64,000 bases of DNA from Shewanella ulleungensis (GTDB lineage Bacteria; Pseudomonadota; Gammaproteobacteria; Enterobacterales; Shewanellaceae): the NCBI RefSeq assembly GCF_014648315.1, contig NZ_BMQW01000012.1, positions 42,356-106,355 of the forward strand, given 5' to 3'. The notes under the pieces were generated by a model that did no database searches, was not told the DNA's origin, and saw only the letters and a list, made by a program, of their open reading frames with translations. The position numbers and the translations under genes were made by a program. Positions 25,898-36,300 of this stretch are shown here, piece by piece. Positions within the stretch are counted from its first letter, which is position 1, and each line of letters opens with the position of its first letter.

Positions 25898-28315
25898 ATG
25901 TCAGAGAATAGTTACGATTCTTCGAGTATCAAGGTATTAAAAGGCCTTGATGCAGTCCGTAAGAGACCTGGTATGTACATTGGTGATACTGATGACGGCA
26001 CAGGTCTTCATCACATGGTATTCGAAGTGGTCGATAACTCTATCGATGAAGCTTTAGCGGGCCATTGTAGCGATATCACCATTACTATTCACTCAGACGG
26101 TTCTGTTTCTGTAAAAGATGACGGTCGTGGTATTCCTGTTTCTATCCATGAGGAAGAGGGTGTATCTGCTGCTGAAGTTATCATGACAGTATTGCATGCC
26201 GGTGGTAAGTTTGATGATAACTCTTACAAAGTGTCTGGTGGTCTTCACGGTGTAGGTGTGTCAGTTGTTAACGCCTTATCAGAAAAATTACAGTTAACGA
26301 TTCGTCGTGCCGGTAAAGTCTATGAGCAGTTTTATACTCATGGTGTGCCAGATGCGCCGATTAAAGAAATTGGTGATGCGGTTAAAACTGGTACAGAGCT
26401 TCGTTTCTGGCCAAGTAGTGACACGTTTACCGATGTTGAATTCCATTTCGAAATTTTAGCAAAACGTGTTCGTGAATTATCATTCTTAAACTCAGGTGTG
26501 GGTATCCGCCTAGTTGATGAACGTGATAACAAAGACGAATTTTTTAAATATGAAGGTGGTATTAGTGCCTTTGTAAATTATTTAAACCGCAATAAAACAC
26601 CTATTAACAAAGACGTATTCCATTTTTCACAAGAGCGTGAAGATGGCATTACTGTCGAAGTTGCTATGCAGTGGAACGACGGTTACCAAGAAAGCATTTT
26701 CTGTTTCACCAACAACATTCCACAGCGCGATGGTGGTACTCACCTAGCTGGTTTCCGTGGTGCGTTAACACGTAATTTAAATAACTACATGGAACGTGAA
26801 GGGTTTAACAAAAAAGGTAAAACCAATGCAACGGGTGATGATGCGCGCGAAGGCTTAACCGCGGTTATCTCTGTTAAAGTGCCAGACCCCAAGTTTAGCT
26901 CGCAAACTAAAGATAAGCTGGTTTCGAGTGAAGTGAAAAGTGCTGTAGAACAAACAATGGGTGAGCAGTTAAATGATTACCTATTAGAAAACCCAGCAGA
27001 TGCTAAGTTAATTGTGGGCAAAATTGTTGATGCCGCCCGTGCTCGTGAAGCTGCACGTAAAGCACGTGAAATGACCCGTCGTAAAGGCGCATTAGATTTA
27101 GGTGGTTTGCCTGGTAAGCTAGCAGATTGCCAAGAGAAAGATCCTGGTCTTTCTGAAATATACATAGTGGAAGGTGACTCTGCTGGCGGATCAGCCAAGC
27201 AGGGGCGTAACCGTAAAAACCAAGCGATTCTTCCACTTAAAGGTAAAATCTTAAACGTAGAAAAAGCACGTTTTGATAAGATGTTATCTTCACAAGAAGT
27301 TGCCACGCTTATTACCGCATTAGGTTGTGGTATTGGCCGTGACGAATACAACCCTGATAAAACTCGTTATCACAACATCGTTATCATGACCGATGCTGAC
27401 GTCGACGGCTCGCACATTCGTACATTGCTGTTGACCTTCTTTTTCCGTCAAATGCCTGAACTTATTGAGCGTGGTTATGTGTATATTGCACAGCCACCAC
27501 TGTATAAGGTTAAAAAGGGCAAACAAGAACAATATTTAAAAGATGAGTTAGCGTTAACGGAATACCTAACAACACAAGCGTTAGATGGAACTCATGTTTA
27601 TCCAAGCCAAGGTGCATTGGGTATGAGTGGTGAACCATTAGAGCGTTTAGTGAGTCAGTATCGTGAAGTTGAGAAAATCATTAAGCGTTTAGAAAAACGT
27701 TTCCCGATGAATTTAACTGATCGCATGTTGTATCACCCAGAAGTTACGTTAGAGATGTTAAGCGACGAAGCGAAAATGACAGCTTGGTGTAAAACCTTTA
27801 TCGACGATTTGGTTGAGCGTGAAAGCAGTGGCATTATTTTCTCTGCTAATGTAACTCTTGATCCTGAACGTAAAGTGTACATTCCAAGTGTGACGATCCG
27901 TAAGCATGGTATTGATACCAATTTCTTATTTGGTTACGACTTCTTTACCTCTACGGATTATCAACGTATAGCCAAGTTAGGCGCTGCACTTGACGGTATG
28001 ATTGAAGAGGGTGGTTATGTACAACGTGGCGAACGTGTCAAAGAAGTTGAAAGCTTCCTAGAAGCGCTAGATTGGACTATATCTGAAGCAAAACGTGGGT
28101 TATACATCCAACGTTATAAAGGATTGGGTGAAATGAACCCTGAGCAGTTATGGGAAACCACAATGGATCCTGAATCTCGTCGTATGTTACGCGTTACTAT
28201 TGATGATGCTGTCGCAGCAGACCAGTTATTTACTTGCTTAATGGGCGACCAAGTTGAGCCTCGTCGTGAGTTTATTGAAACTAACGCGTTAAATGTGGCT
28301 AATTTAGACGTGTAG
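25898..28315 (+). CDS. gyrB: DNA gyrase subunit B
   Basis: ATPase subunit of the type II topoisomerase that introduces negative supercoils. The 805-residue protein has the GHKL ATPase motifs (EVVDNSIDEA, DDGRGIP, GGLHGVGVSVVNALS), the TOPRIM motif EGDSAGGSA with DADVDG, and the C-terminal QRYKGLGEMNPEQLWETTMDP. It begins 15 bases after recF with GAGAGA upstream. Length matches the E. coli subunit (804). Confidence 0.98.
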   Translation: MSENSYDSSSIKVLKGLDAVRKRPGMYIGDTDDGTGLHHMVFEVVDNSIDEALAGHCSDITITIHSDGSVSVKDDGRGIPVSIHEEEGVSAAEVIMTVLHAGGKFDDNSYKVSGGLHGVGVSVVNALSEKLQLTIRRAGKVYEQFYTHGVPDAPIKEIGDAVKTGTELRFWPSSDTFTDVEFHFEILAKRVRELSFLNSGVGIRLVDERDNKDEFFKYEGGISAFVNYLNRNKTPINKDVFHFSQEREDGITVEVAMQWNDGYQESIFCFTNNIPQRDGGTHLAGFRGALTRNLNNYMEREGFNKKGKTNATGDDAREGLTAVISVKVPDPKFSSQTKDKLVSSEVKSAVEQTMGEQLNDYLLENPADAKLIVGKIVDAARAREAARKAREMTRRKGALDLGGLPGKLADCQEKDPGLSEIYIVEGDSAGGSAKQGRNRKNQAILPLKGKILNVEKARFDKMLSSQEVATLITALGCGIGRDEYNPDKTRYHNIVIMTDADVDGSHIRTLLLTFFFRQMPELIERGYVYIAQPPLYKVKKGKQEQYLKDELALTEYLTTQALDGTHVYPSQGALGMSGEPLERLVSQYREVEKIIKRLEKRFPMNLTDRMLYHPEVTLEMLSDEAKMTAWCKTFIDDLVERESSGIIFSANVTLDPERKVYIPSVTIRKHGIDTNFLFGYDFFTSTDYQRIAKLGAALDGMIEEGGYVQRGERVKEVESFLEALDWTISEAKRGLYIQRYKGLGEMNPEQLWETTMDPESRRMLRVTIDDAVAADQLFTCLMGDQVEPRREFIETNALNVANLDV

Positions 28316-28331
28316 CACGTCTTATTAAAAT

Positions 28332-28366
28332 AAATGGGTGCCTAATGGCGCCCATTTTTGTTTTTA
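28332..28366 (+). terminator. Rho-independent terminator after gyrB
   Basis: Stem AAATGGGTGCC / GGCGCCCATTT with a TAAT loop (one G-T pair), followed by TTGTTTTT. It lies 17 bases after the gyrB stop. Confidence 0.85.
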
Positions 28367-28437
28367 TTGCTATGATTAATTAAATCAAGTGTGGTTAATA
28401 TAATCATCATTAATTCATTTATATAAGGCTCTTTATT

Positions 28438-29490
28438 GTGGTAACAAGTTTTTTTAAGAAGCTGTTTAATATCCGAGACCGCAATGAACAAGTAAAATTT
28501 ACTGGCCGCACAGCGGTCGAGAAACGTCAGCAATCACCAAAATCAGCCGTAAAGCCTGCTATTGAAGTGAGTACAAAACAGGCCGTAGAGTCGCAGTTAG
28601 ATTTGTCATCCTTGTTTTACAGTTTTTTGTTTGCCAGTTCGCAAACTGACACCACAGGTATCGCTAATAATTTAGAGCGCAGTGTGATGCAAAAAATTGA
28701 ACAAGCATTAAGTTCACCACAAGCCATTGCAGATAATGTATTGAAGTTGCCGAGTAAAATTCTTGAATTAGATAAAAAGCTGGCCGATGACAATATTGAT
28801 ACTCAAGAGTTAATTCAGTTGATTGAGCAAGATCCATTACTGTGTATTGAAGTGCTTAAATTATGTAATTCACCTGCATTTAAACGAGCGGACGATGATG
28901 TTACCAGTATTCATCAAGCGCTAGTGCAAGTTGGTCGACAGCGTTTGAGGCAGTTTATTACTAGCTGTTTAGCCCGCGAAATGATTGATATTAAGCCAAT
29001 ATATTTCAGACGTTTTGGTGCTGAAATTTGGCGTCATTCTATGCAGGTGGCTTTTTTGTCCAGTGAATTGGCTGGTCCAGAATTACGACAACGTGCTTTT
29101 TTGGTTGCATTACTGCACGATGTGGGAAAAATTGCGATTTTTAAAATGCTGGTGGATGCATTTTACCAGGCTGAACCAGGTGAACAACCTAGCTCAATGT
29201 TGTTTAAACAGATAATGACCACCAAATCTTTGGCACTAAGCGCACTGTTGGTGCGTTATTGGCAGTTACCACAGCATTTTGAATTACCGTTAACGCTACT
29301 AGCGAATACCAATATTAAACCTGATGATGAGATGACGTTACTCATTTGGAAAGCAAATATCATTAGTGAGTGCTCTATGCTGCTGCAAGCAGATAAATTA
29401 TCACAATCAGTATTGGCTGTATTATTGGCGCAAGTGGAGATTAATGAACAAGAGTTTGCAGATTTGCATCAAAAACTGATTGAGTTTTAA
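28438..29490 (+). CDS. HDOD domain signalling protein
   Basis: The 350-residue protein has a charged, low-complexity N-terminus (1-60) and an HDOD domain from about 95 to 290. It has LPSKILELDKKLAD and EQDPLLCIEVLKLCNSP in the N-terminal part, and ALLHDVGKIAIFKML, which keeps the HD pair. HDOD proteins are regulatory relatives of HD phosphohydrolases found in signalling; the function here is unknown. The start is a GTG at 28438 with no strong ribosome-binding site. It stands alone between gyrB and the convergent glyS. Confidence 0.8.
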   Translation: MVTSFFKKLFNIRDRNEQVKFTGRTAVEKRQQSPKSAVKPAIEVSTKQAVESQLDLSSLFYSFLFASSQTDTTGIANNLERSVMQKIEQALSSPQAIADNVLKLPSKILELDKKLADDNIDTQELIQLIEQDPLLCIEVLKLCNSPAFKRADDDVTSIHQALVQVGRQRLRQFITSCLAREMIDIKPIYFRRFGAEIWRHSMQVAFLSSELAGPELRQRAFLVALLHDVGKIAIFKMLVDAFYQAEPGEQPSSMLFKQIMTTKSLALSALLVRYWQLPQHFELPLTLLANTNIKPDDEMTLLIWKANIISECSMLLQADKLSQSVLAVLLAQVEINEQEFADLHQKLIEF

Positions 29491-29564
29491 ATTTGATTTT
29501 TAAGCATTAAATTATCAATGTAAGTTTATGCCTTTACTATTATTAATGTTAAAAATAACTAAAC

Positions 29565-29590
29565 AAAAAAGCGCCTTTCGGCGCTTTTTT
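29565..29590. terminator. Bidirectional terminator between the HDOD gene and glyS
   Basis: Perfect arms AAAAAAGCGCC and GGCGCTTTTTT around a TTTC loop. Both strands end in a T-run, so it can serve the plus-strand HDOD gene and the minus-strand glyS. Confidence 0.9.
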
Positions 29591-29607
29591 ATTACTGCAA
29601 TACTACA

Positions 29608-31692
29608 TTATTGAAGTAATGAAATATCAGCTACATGTAAGAACTGCTCACGAAGGTTGGTTAATAACGCTAAACGGTTATTTTTTAATGCTTCGTCGTC
29701 AGCCATTACCATCACATCTTCAAAGAACTGATCCACGCTTTCACGTAAATCTGCTAATAATGTTAATGCTTGTTGATAATCGGCATTGGCAAATAATGGT
29801 GCCAACTGAGGTTGTAGTTGCGCGAGTTTATCGGCCAATGCTTTTTCAGCGGTTTCTGTTAAGAGTGCTTGGTTGATGTTTGCAGGTAGTTCACCTTCAA
29901 CTTTGGCCAAGATGTTAGAAACACGTTTATTAGCAGCAGCAAGCGCAGTAGACGCCTCTAAACCACGGAAGTGCGATACGGCTTTAACGCGACTATCAAA
30001 ATCAGCTGGACGTGTAGGGCGACGAGCTAATACTGCTAAAATCACGTCAACTTGAATGCCTTTGTCTTGATACCAGCTACGGAAACGCGCCATTAAAAAT
30101 TCAAGTACGTCTTCGGCTGTATTGTTGTTGCTGACATTATCTGCGTGTAACGCTTGGGCTTTAGCAATTAAATCGACTAAATCAAGTGGTAGATTGTTTT
30201 CAACAATAATACGTAAAATACCGATAGCTGCACGTCGAAGTGCAAATGGGTCTGCCGCGCCTTTAGGTGCCTGACCAATGCCAAAGATACCTACTAAGGT
30301 ATCTAGTTTTTCAGCTAGGGCTACAGCACATGATACGCTCGCAGTTGGAACAGTATCACCAGAAAATTTAGGCTTATATTGTTCTTCAAGCGCAATGGCA
30401 ACGTCTTCAGTTTCACCATCAAGGCGAGCATAATGCATACCCATAGTGCCTTGAGTGTCGGTAAACTCCATGACCATATTGGTCATTAAGTCTGTTTTAG
30501 ACAATAGGCCAGCACGACTTGCATCAACGCTGCTGGTGCTAACACCTTGAGCATCTAGTTCACTAGCGATAAAGCCCGCAAGTGTTGAAATACGTTCAAC
30601 ACGTGCTTTAAGAGTACCTAGTTGCTTTTGGAACACGACTGTTTCAAGGCTGCTTAAACGTGACTCTAGCGTGTGCTTTTTATCAGTATTAAAGAAGAAC
30701 TCTGCATCGGCTAGGCGAGGGCGAACGACTTTCTCATTACCTGAAATAATTTGTTGTGGGTCTTTAGATTCGATATTGGTAACGAAAATAAAGTTAGGTA
30801 ACAAATTGCCTGTTTTATCAAATACCGGGAAGTATTTCTGGTCGCCTTTCATTGTATACACAAGGGCTTCAGACGGAACGGCTAAAAACTTTTCTTCAAA
30901 ACTGGCCGTTAACACTATTGGCCATTCAACCAATGATGCCACTTCTTCTAATAGGTCTTCTTGAATGTCTGCTACACCACCAATTTTGGCAGCTGCTGCT
31001 TCAGAGTCTGCTTTAATTAATGATTTACGTAATTGATAATCAGCCAGTACTTTACCTTGCTCTTTTAGCGCAGTTAAATAATTATCTGCATGGTCTAGTT
31101 CGAACGTAGCCTGACCCATAAAACGGTGGCCGCGAATAACGCGATCTGATTTTATGCCCAATAATTCACCAGCGATTAATTCGCTACCCAATAACATAGT
31201 AATGGTGTGAACAGGACGAATAAACTGGGTTTTATTACTGCCCCAACGCATTGGTTTTGGGATAGGCAATTTATCAAGTGCACGTTGTGCCATGTCTGCA
31301 ATCAGGCTTTTAGTATCAACACCAACCACTTTAGCTTGATGAACGAGCCATTCACCTTTGTCTGTGACTAAACGTTCAGCCTGCTCAACAGTAATACCGT
31401 TACCACGCGCCCAACCTTGAGCCGCTTTTGTTGGATTACCATCTGCATCAAATGCCGAACTCACAGCTGGACCGCGCTTTTCAACGACTTTATCTGCTTG
31501 AGCAAGCGCTAAACCTACAACGTTAATGGCTAAACGACGAGGAGCTGCATACCAAACAGCAGAGTTAAACGGTAAGTCTGCTTTGGTTAGTTCATCGGTA
31601 AAGTTGGCTAAAAAAGACTCTGCTAATGTACGTAATGACTTTGGCGGTAACTCTTCTGTTCCCACTTCAATGAGTAAGTTTTCAAATTTCAT
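29608..31692 (-). CDS. glyS: Glycyl-tRNA synthetase beta subunit
   Basis: tRNA-binding subunit of the alpha2-beta2 glycyl-tRNA synthetase. The 694-residue protein begins with the family signature LIEVGTEELPPKSLRTL and has KRGPAVSSAFD and PDPFALRR-type blocks (ADPFALRRAAIGILRI). E. coli GlyS is 689 residues. It starts nine bases after glyQ, so the subunits are co-translated. Confidence 0.97.
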   Translation of the reverse strand: MKFENLLIEVGTEELPPKSLRTLAESFLANFTDELTKADLPFNSAVWYAAPRRLAINVVGLALAQADKVVEKRGPAVSSAFDADGNPTKAAQGWARGNGITVEQAERLVTDKGEWLVHQAKVVGVDTKSLIADMAQRALDKLPIPKPMRWGSNKTQFIRPVHTITMLLGSELIAGELLGIKSDRVIRGHRFMGQATFELDHADNYLTALKEQGKVLADYQLRKSLIKADSEAAAAKIGGVADIQEDLLEEVASLVEWPIVLTASFEEKFLAVPSEALVYTMKGDQKYFPVFDKTGNLLPNFIFVTNIESKDPQQIISGNEKVVRPRLADAEFFFNTDKKHTLESRLSSLETVVFQKQLGTLKARVERISTLAGFIASELDAQGVSTSSVDASRAGLLSKTDLMTNMVMEFTDTQGTMGMHYARLDGETEDVAIALEEQYKPKFSGDTVPTASVSCAVALAEKLDTLVGIFGIGQAPKGAADPFALRRAAIGILRIIVENNLPLDLVDLIAKAQALHADNVSNNNTAEDVLEFLMARFRSWYQDKGIQVDVILAVLARRPTRPADFDSRVKAVSHFRGLEASTALAAANKRVSNILAKVEGELPANINQALLTETAEKALADKLAQLQPQLAPLFANADYQQALTLLADLRESVDQFFEDVMVMADDEALKNNRLALLTNLREQFLHVADISLLQ

Positions 31693-31701
31693 TGGAGACC
31701 T

Positions 31702-32607
31702 CTACTTACACATTGGGAAGCCAAGAGCTTCTCGTGCTTGATAATAAGATTCTGCTACACCTTTAGCCATGGTACGAACGCGTAAGATATAACGCTGGCG
31801 CTCTGTTACTGAAATGGCATGACGAGCATCAAGTAAGTTGAAAGCATGAGAGGCTTTCATTACTTGCTCGTAAGCTGGTAGTGGTAGAGGTTTTTCTAAC
31901 GATAATAAATGCTGGCACATTTTTTCGCATTGATCGAACATTGTGAACATAAAGTCGACATCGGCATGTTCAAAGTTATAAGTTGATTGTTCAACTTCAT
32001 TTTGATGAAAAATGTCACCGTAGGTTACACGGCCACGAGGTCCGTCGGTCCAAACAAGATCATATACACTGTCGACTTCTTGAATGTACATCGCTAAACG
32101 CTCAAGACCATAAGTGATCTCACCCGTTACTGGGCTACATTCAATACCGCCCACTTGTTGGAAGTAAGTAAACTGAGTTACTTCCATACCGTTAAGCCAC
32201 ACTTCCCAGCCTAGACCCCAAGCGCCTAATGTTGGTGATTCCCAGTTGTCTTCAACAAAGCGAATGTCATGAACTTGAGTATCAATACCAAGGGCTTCTA
32301 ATGAGCCTAGGTAAAGCTCTTGAATGTTGTCTGGTGATGGTTTTAATACCACTTGGAATTGGTAATAGTGCTGCAAGCGGTTTGGGTTTTCACCATAGCG
32401 TCCATCTGTAGGACGGCGAGACGGCTGCACATATGCGCTACTCATTGGCTCTGGGCCTAATGAGCGTAAGAACGTCTGCGGGTGGAAAGTACCAGCACCA
32501 ACTTCCATATCGAGAGGTTGGACAATTGCGCAACCTTGCTGCGCCCAATATTCCTGAAGGGTTAGGATGAAACCCTGAAATGTCTTTACGTCGTGTTTCG
32601 TCGTCAT
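31702..32607 (-). CDS. glyQ: Glycyl-tRNA synthetase alpha subunit
   Basis: Catalytic class II subunit that activates glycine. The 301-residue protein has the family blocks QGFILTLQEYWAQQGCAI, MEVGAGTFHPQTFLR and GWEVWLNGMEVTQFTYFQQ. E. coli GlyQ is 303 residues. The start is the ATG at 32607. It is divergent from tag. Confidence 0.97.
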   Translation of the reverse strand: MTTKHDVKTFQGFILTLQEYWAQQGCAIVQPLDMEVGAGTFHPQTFLRSLGPEPMSSAYVQPSRRPTDGRYGENPNRLQHYYQFQVVLKPSPDNIQELYLGSLEALGIDTQVHDIRFVEDNWESPTLGAWGLGWEVWLNGMEVTQFTYFQQVGGIECSPVTGEITYGLERLAMYIQEVDSVYDLVWTDGPRGRVTYGDIFHQNEVEQSTYNFEHADVDFMFTMFDQCEKMCQHLLSLEKPLPLPAYEQVMKASHAFNLLDARHAISVTERQRYILRVRTMAKGVAESYYQAREALGFPMCK

Positions 32608-32719
32608 GTCTACTACTGTCAGGCTATGAATAGAAAATGGTAATGATTATACCTTGTAGAGCAAGGCAGATGTAGGTTATTTTTTAACGTATGAATAAAA
32701 ACGTTATTGGAACCGTATC

Positions 32720-33283
32720 ATGCAAGTTAACCGATGTGGCTGGGTAAGTGAAGACCCTTTATATCAACATTATCACGATACTGTTTGGGGGCGGCCTGAA
32801 TATGATGCCAAACAGTTGTTTGCTAAATTATGTTTAGATGGTCAACAAGCGGGATTGTCGTGGATTACGATTTTAAAAAAACAGCAAAACTATGAACAGT
32901 TGTTTGCTGGTTTTGAGCCAAGTCTGATTGTCGAGTTTGACCAAGTTAAAGTTGAAGCACTAATGCTCGAGCCCGGCATTGTACGCAACCGATTAAAAAT
33001 AAACTCGATCATCAAAAACGCAAAAGCATATATGGCGTTTGTTGAGCAGGGTAATGATTTCTCTGTTTTTTTATGGAGCTTTATTGGAGGCGTACCTAAG
33101 GTCAATCATTTTGAAAACTTAAGCCAGGTGCCAGCTCAAACCCCAGAATCTGAAGCAATGTCAAAAGCGCTTAAAAAACTAGGCTTTAACTTTGTTGGGC
33201 CCACTATCTGTTATGCATTTATGCAGGCTGTTGGAATGGTAAATGATCATACGACAGATTGTCATTGCTACGGTCAGTATTGA
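32720..33283 (+). CDS. tag: DNA-3-methyladenine glycosylase I
   Basis: Base-excision repair enzyme that removes 3-methyladenine from DNA. The 187-residue protein matches E. coli Tag in length and in the blocks CGWVSEDPLYQHYHDTVWG and GQQAGLSWITILKK. It keeps the zinc ligands: Cys6, a His in the HYHD segment, and the His and Cys of the C-terminal NDHTTDCHC. Its terminator doubles as a parS-like site. Confidence 0.96.
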   Translation: MQVNRCGWVSEDPLYQHYHDTVWGRPEYDAKQLFAKLCLDGQQAGLSWITILKKQQNYEQLFAGFEPSLIVEFDQVKVEALMLEPGIVRNRLKINSIIKNAKAYMAFVEQGNDFSVFLWSFIGGVPKVNHFENLSQVPAQTPESEAMSKALKKLGFNFVGPTICYAFMQAVGMVNDHTTDCHCYGQY

Positions 33284-33312
33284 TCATCAGCAATATTTAT
33301 TATGGTTAATAA

Positions 33313-33344
33313 AAAAGGGTGTTCCACGTGGAACACCCTTTTTG
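33313..33344 (+). terminator. Rho-independent terminator of tag
   Basis: Perfect arms AAAAAGGGTGTTCCAC and GTGGAACACCCTTTTT form a 16-bp stem with no bases left over for a loop, so the real hairpin must open at the centre. It ends in a T-run on both strands and can serve the convergent amidohydrolase gene too. The core is the parS-like palindrome at 33320-33335. Confidence 0.75.
33320..33335. promoter_or_regulatory. parS: parS-like site 1
   Basis: TGTTCCACGTGGAACA is a perfect 16-base palindrome. It matches the gammaproteobacterial parS family (consensus TGTTTCACGTGAAACA, with the C/G variant known from pseudomonads). It lies 20 kb from oriC and 23 kb from parAB, inside the tag terminator. 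Confidence 0.82.
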
Positions 33345-33370
33345 TTTACTCAATTTTTTCATTGAGATAA

Positions 33371-36300
33371 TTAGTTTTTTTCAAAGAAAAACGCTTTACG
33401 TTTTTGTTTATCACCATTTAATTCGTTCATGGTTTCTGAGTTAAACAATTTACCGTTAACCATGGTGTAGGTGACTTTATCTGTGCTACGTATATCTGTT
33501 AATGGATCACCATCAATAACAATTAAGTCTGCTAATTTACCCGGCTTAATTGAACCTAACTGATGATCCATGCCGAAAGTCGTCGCTGGGTTAATGGTTG
33601 CGGTTTTGAGCACATCCATATTACTCATGCCGCCTTGTGCAAACATCCACATTTCCCAATGAGCGGCTAAACCTTCTCGTTGACCATGAGCACCAATATT
33701 AACTTTAACACCTAAATCATTAAGTTCATTGGCCACTCTAGCAACATTGAAGTGGTTATAATGTTCATCTGGCGCTGTAGTTCTGCGCATTGAGCGTGCA
33801 TCTAAAATATCATGCGGTACATACATACTTAGGCGTGGGTGAGCCCAAACATCTGTTTTGTCATACCAGTAATGTTCACCTGATATGCCACCATAAGAAA
33901 CGACTAGTGTCGGCGTGTAATTAACTTTAGTTTGGCTCCAGAACTGTTTAATGTCACTGTAGATAGATGCCACAGGTAATGAGTGTTCTAACGTTGTATG
34001 CCCATCAGCAGCCATCGATAGGTTGTGTTGCAACAAGCTACCTCCCTCAGGTACAACCATCATTTCGAGTTCGCGCGCTGCGGCAATAATCTGCTGACGT
34101 TGATCTCGACGAGGTTGGTTGTAACTTTTCACACTAAATGCGCCAACTTTTTTAAGACGTTCTAAGTGAAATTTTGCATCATCTAAAGAATCTACGTGCG
34201 AGGTGTAACCCGGTAGGTTTGCGCCATATAAAATGGTACCTGTCGAGAAAATACGTGGTCCAACAATTTTGCCTGATTTTTGTTGTTCAGATGCGGCAAA
34301 TATTTCGGTGGTATCATTTGATGGATCGTGAATTGAAGTTACCCCTAGCGACAGGCCAGAATACAACGCCCAGTTTTGCTGAGGAATAATTTCATCATCT
34401 GCCTGCCCACCATGAGCATGGGCATCAAATAATCCTGGCATAATTGTTTTGCCAGAGATATCGATAACCTGTGCGTTTTCTGGAATAGCTAATGTCGCAT
34501 CACCAACCTGGCTAATTTTATTGTCTTTTACAATGACAACGCCATTGTCGATGACTTGGTCATTTTCCATGGTAATGACTTTACCGCCGACAAATACCAC
34601 TGTTCCACGTGGAACATCTGCTTTATCTTTAAATCCAATGGCAGTAACTTTAGGTTCTACTTTTTTGTCTGATTTTGTGTATTGAGTGTCGACATCGGCT
34701 TGATATAACTCAGGCCCTAATGTCCAATATAGTTGGTTGTTTTTACCATTCCAACTGATACTTTCACCCGCACGAGTACTTAGTTGGCTAATAGGTAAGT
34801 TAGTCGCTTTAGGTCCAATTGCAATAGTTTCACCGTGTTTAGCAAATGGGGTCACGTATACTCTAAAGCGTTCTGCAAATGCTAAGTGTTCACCATCTGG
34901 TGATAAACGAAACTCTGTAGCATGGTCACTGGTGTAATGGGTACGCTTTTCAAAACCATTCATGCCAATAGAGACAAACTCTGGGGTTTTACCATAATCC
35001 ATAAAATAGACGCGGTCTGAATCGGCGCCAAACTGTGGTTGATGACCGCTAGCTGTTAGCTTGGTATTTTGCTTACCTTTAGTATCAACTTTGTATAAAC
35101 CGGGTTCTTGTGACCAGGTACGCGGTGTCATATAACCGCCACGAGCTTTGCGGTAAACAATGTAATCGCCGTTAGGTGAAAAGGTAGGTTCAACGTATTT
35201 CCCCGGTTCGCTGGTAAGTACTTTGGCTTTTCCGCCTCGAGCACTAACTACACTAACAGTGCCTTGTTGTTGATCGTTCCAGGTTGTAAATACAATGTCT
35301 TTGCCATCGCGCGACCACTGCGGGAACAGTTCGTTTATATCATCATCTAAACGAGTAAGGCGCTTATGTTTACCACCGTTAATATCGCGTATCCAAATCT
35401 TACCTAGTGCCTCAAATACCACTTTTTCACCATCTGGTGAAACTTGGGCCATACGGAGCATTTTTACATCAAATTGATCTTGATCTAGGTTTTGGGTAAA
35501 GCGCACAGCGGGTTGAATATCGCGTTGGCCTTTAATGTTAAATGGAATGTCGCTGACTTTTTTGCTGTCGACATCGATCTTATTAATTTTACCTTGTGCC
35601 CAAAAAACAATGTGCTTGTTATCTTTGGTCCAAGACATAGTGGGATAGACGCCATGGATAGCCCAGGTTTCTTGCATATCACGGTCAAGCTTGTCGTAAA
35701 GTTTAGTTTCTGCTCCTGACTTTAAATCAAGAGAGTAAAGTGTAGATTGAAATCCATCACGTTTAATATACGCTAAGGTTTTTCCATCAGGGCTCGGTGT
35801 TGGGCGAATTGCACCACCTGTTCCTTCAATCAATACTTCAATATCACCGGTTTGTGTGTCATAACGCTTAATTTTATAGATGCCTTTTACTGAGTCTTTA
35901 GAATAGTGAAAGGTTTTTCCTGGTGTTGCATCTTGGCTAAAGTAAATATAGCGGCCATCTGGCGAGTAGGCAGGTTCACCTAAATCTTTTTGCTCATTTG
36001 GGCGTTCGGTTAATTTAACGCCTTCACCGCCAGCAACGTGATACATCCATACTTCTCCAGCGCCTAAACTACGGGTCCCGGTATAGTGTTTACGAGCAAC
36101 CAAGTATTGTGAGTCTGGGCTCCATGCTGGGCTGTTGAGTAATCGAAAAGTTTCTTTGGTGACCGGATGTGGATTTGAGCCGTCCGCATCCATAATCCAG
36201 ATATTATCACCGCCATCTTCATCGGTGGTAAAGGCAATGTGTTTGCCATCTGGACTGTAAACTGGTTGCATTTGCCAAGCAATACCTTGAGCAAGAGGCT

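Noticed and set aside
27044..27075. GCACGTGAAATG inside gyrB as a parS candidate
   Set aside because: Only the central CACGTGAAA matches; the left arm does not.
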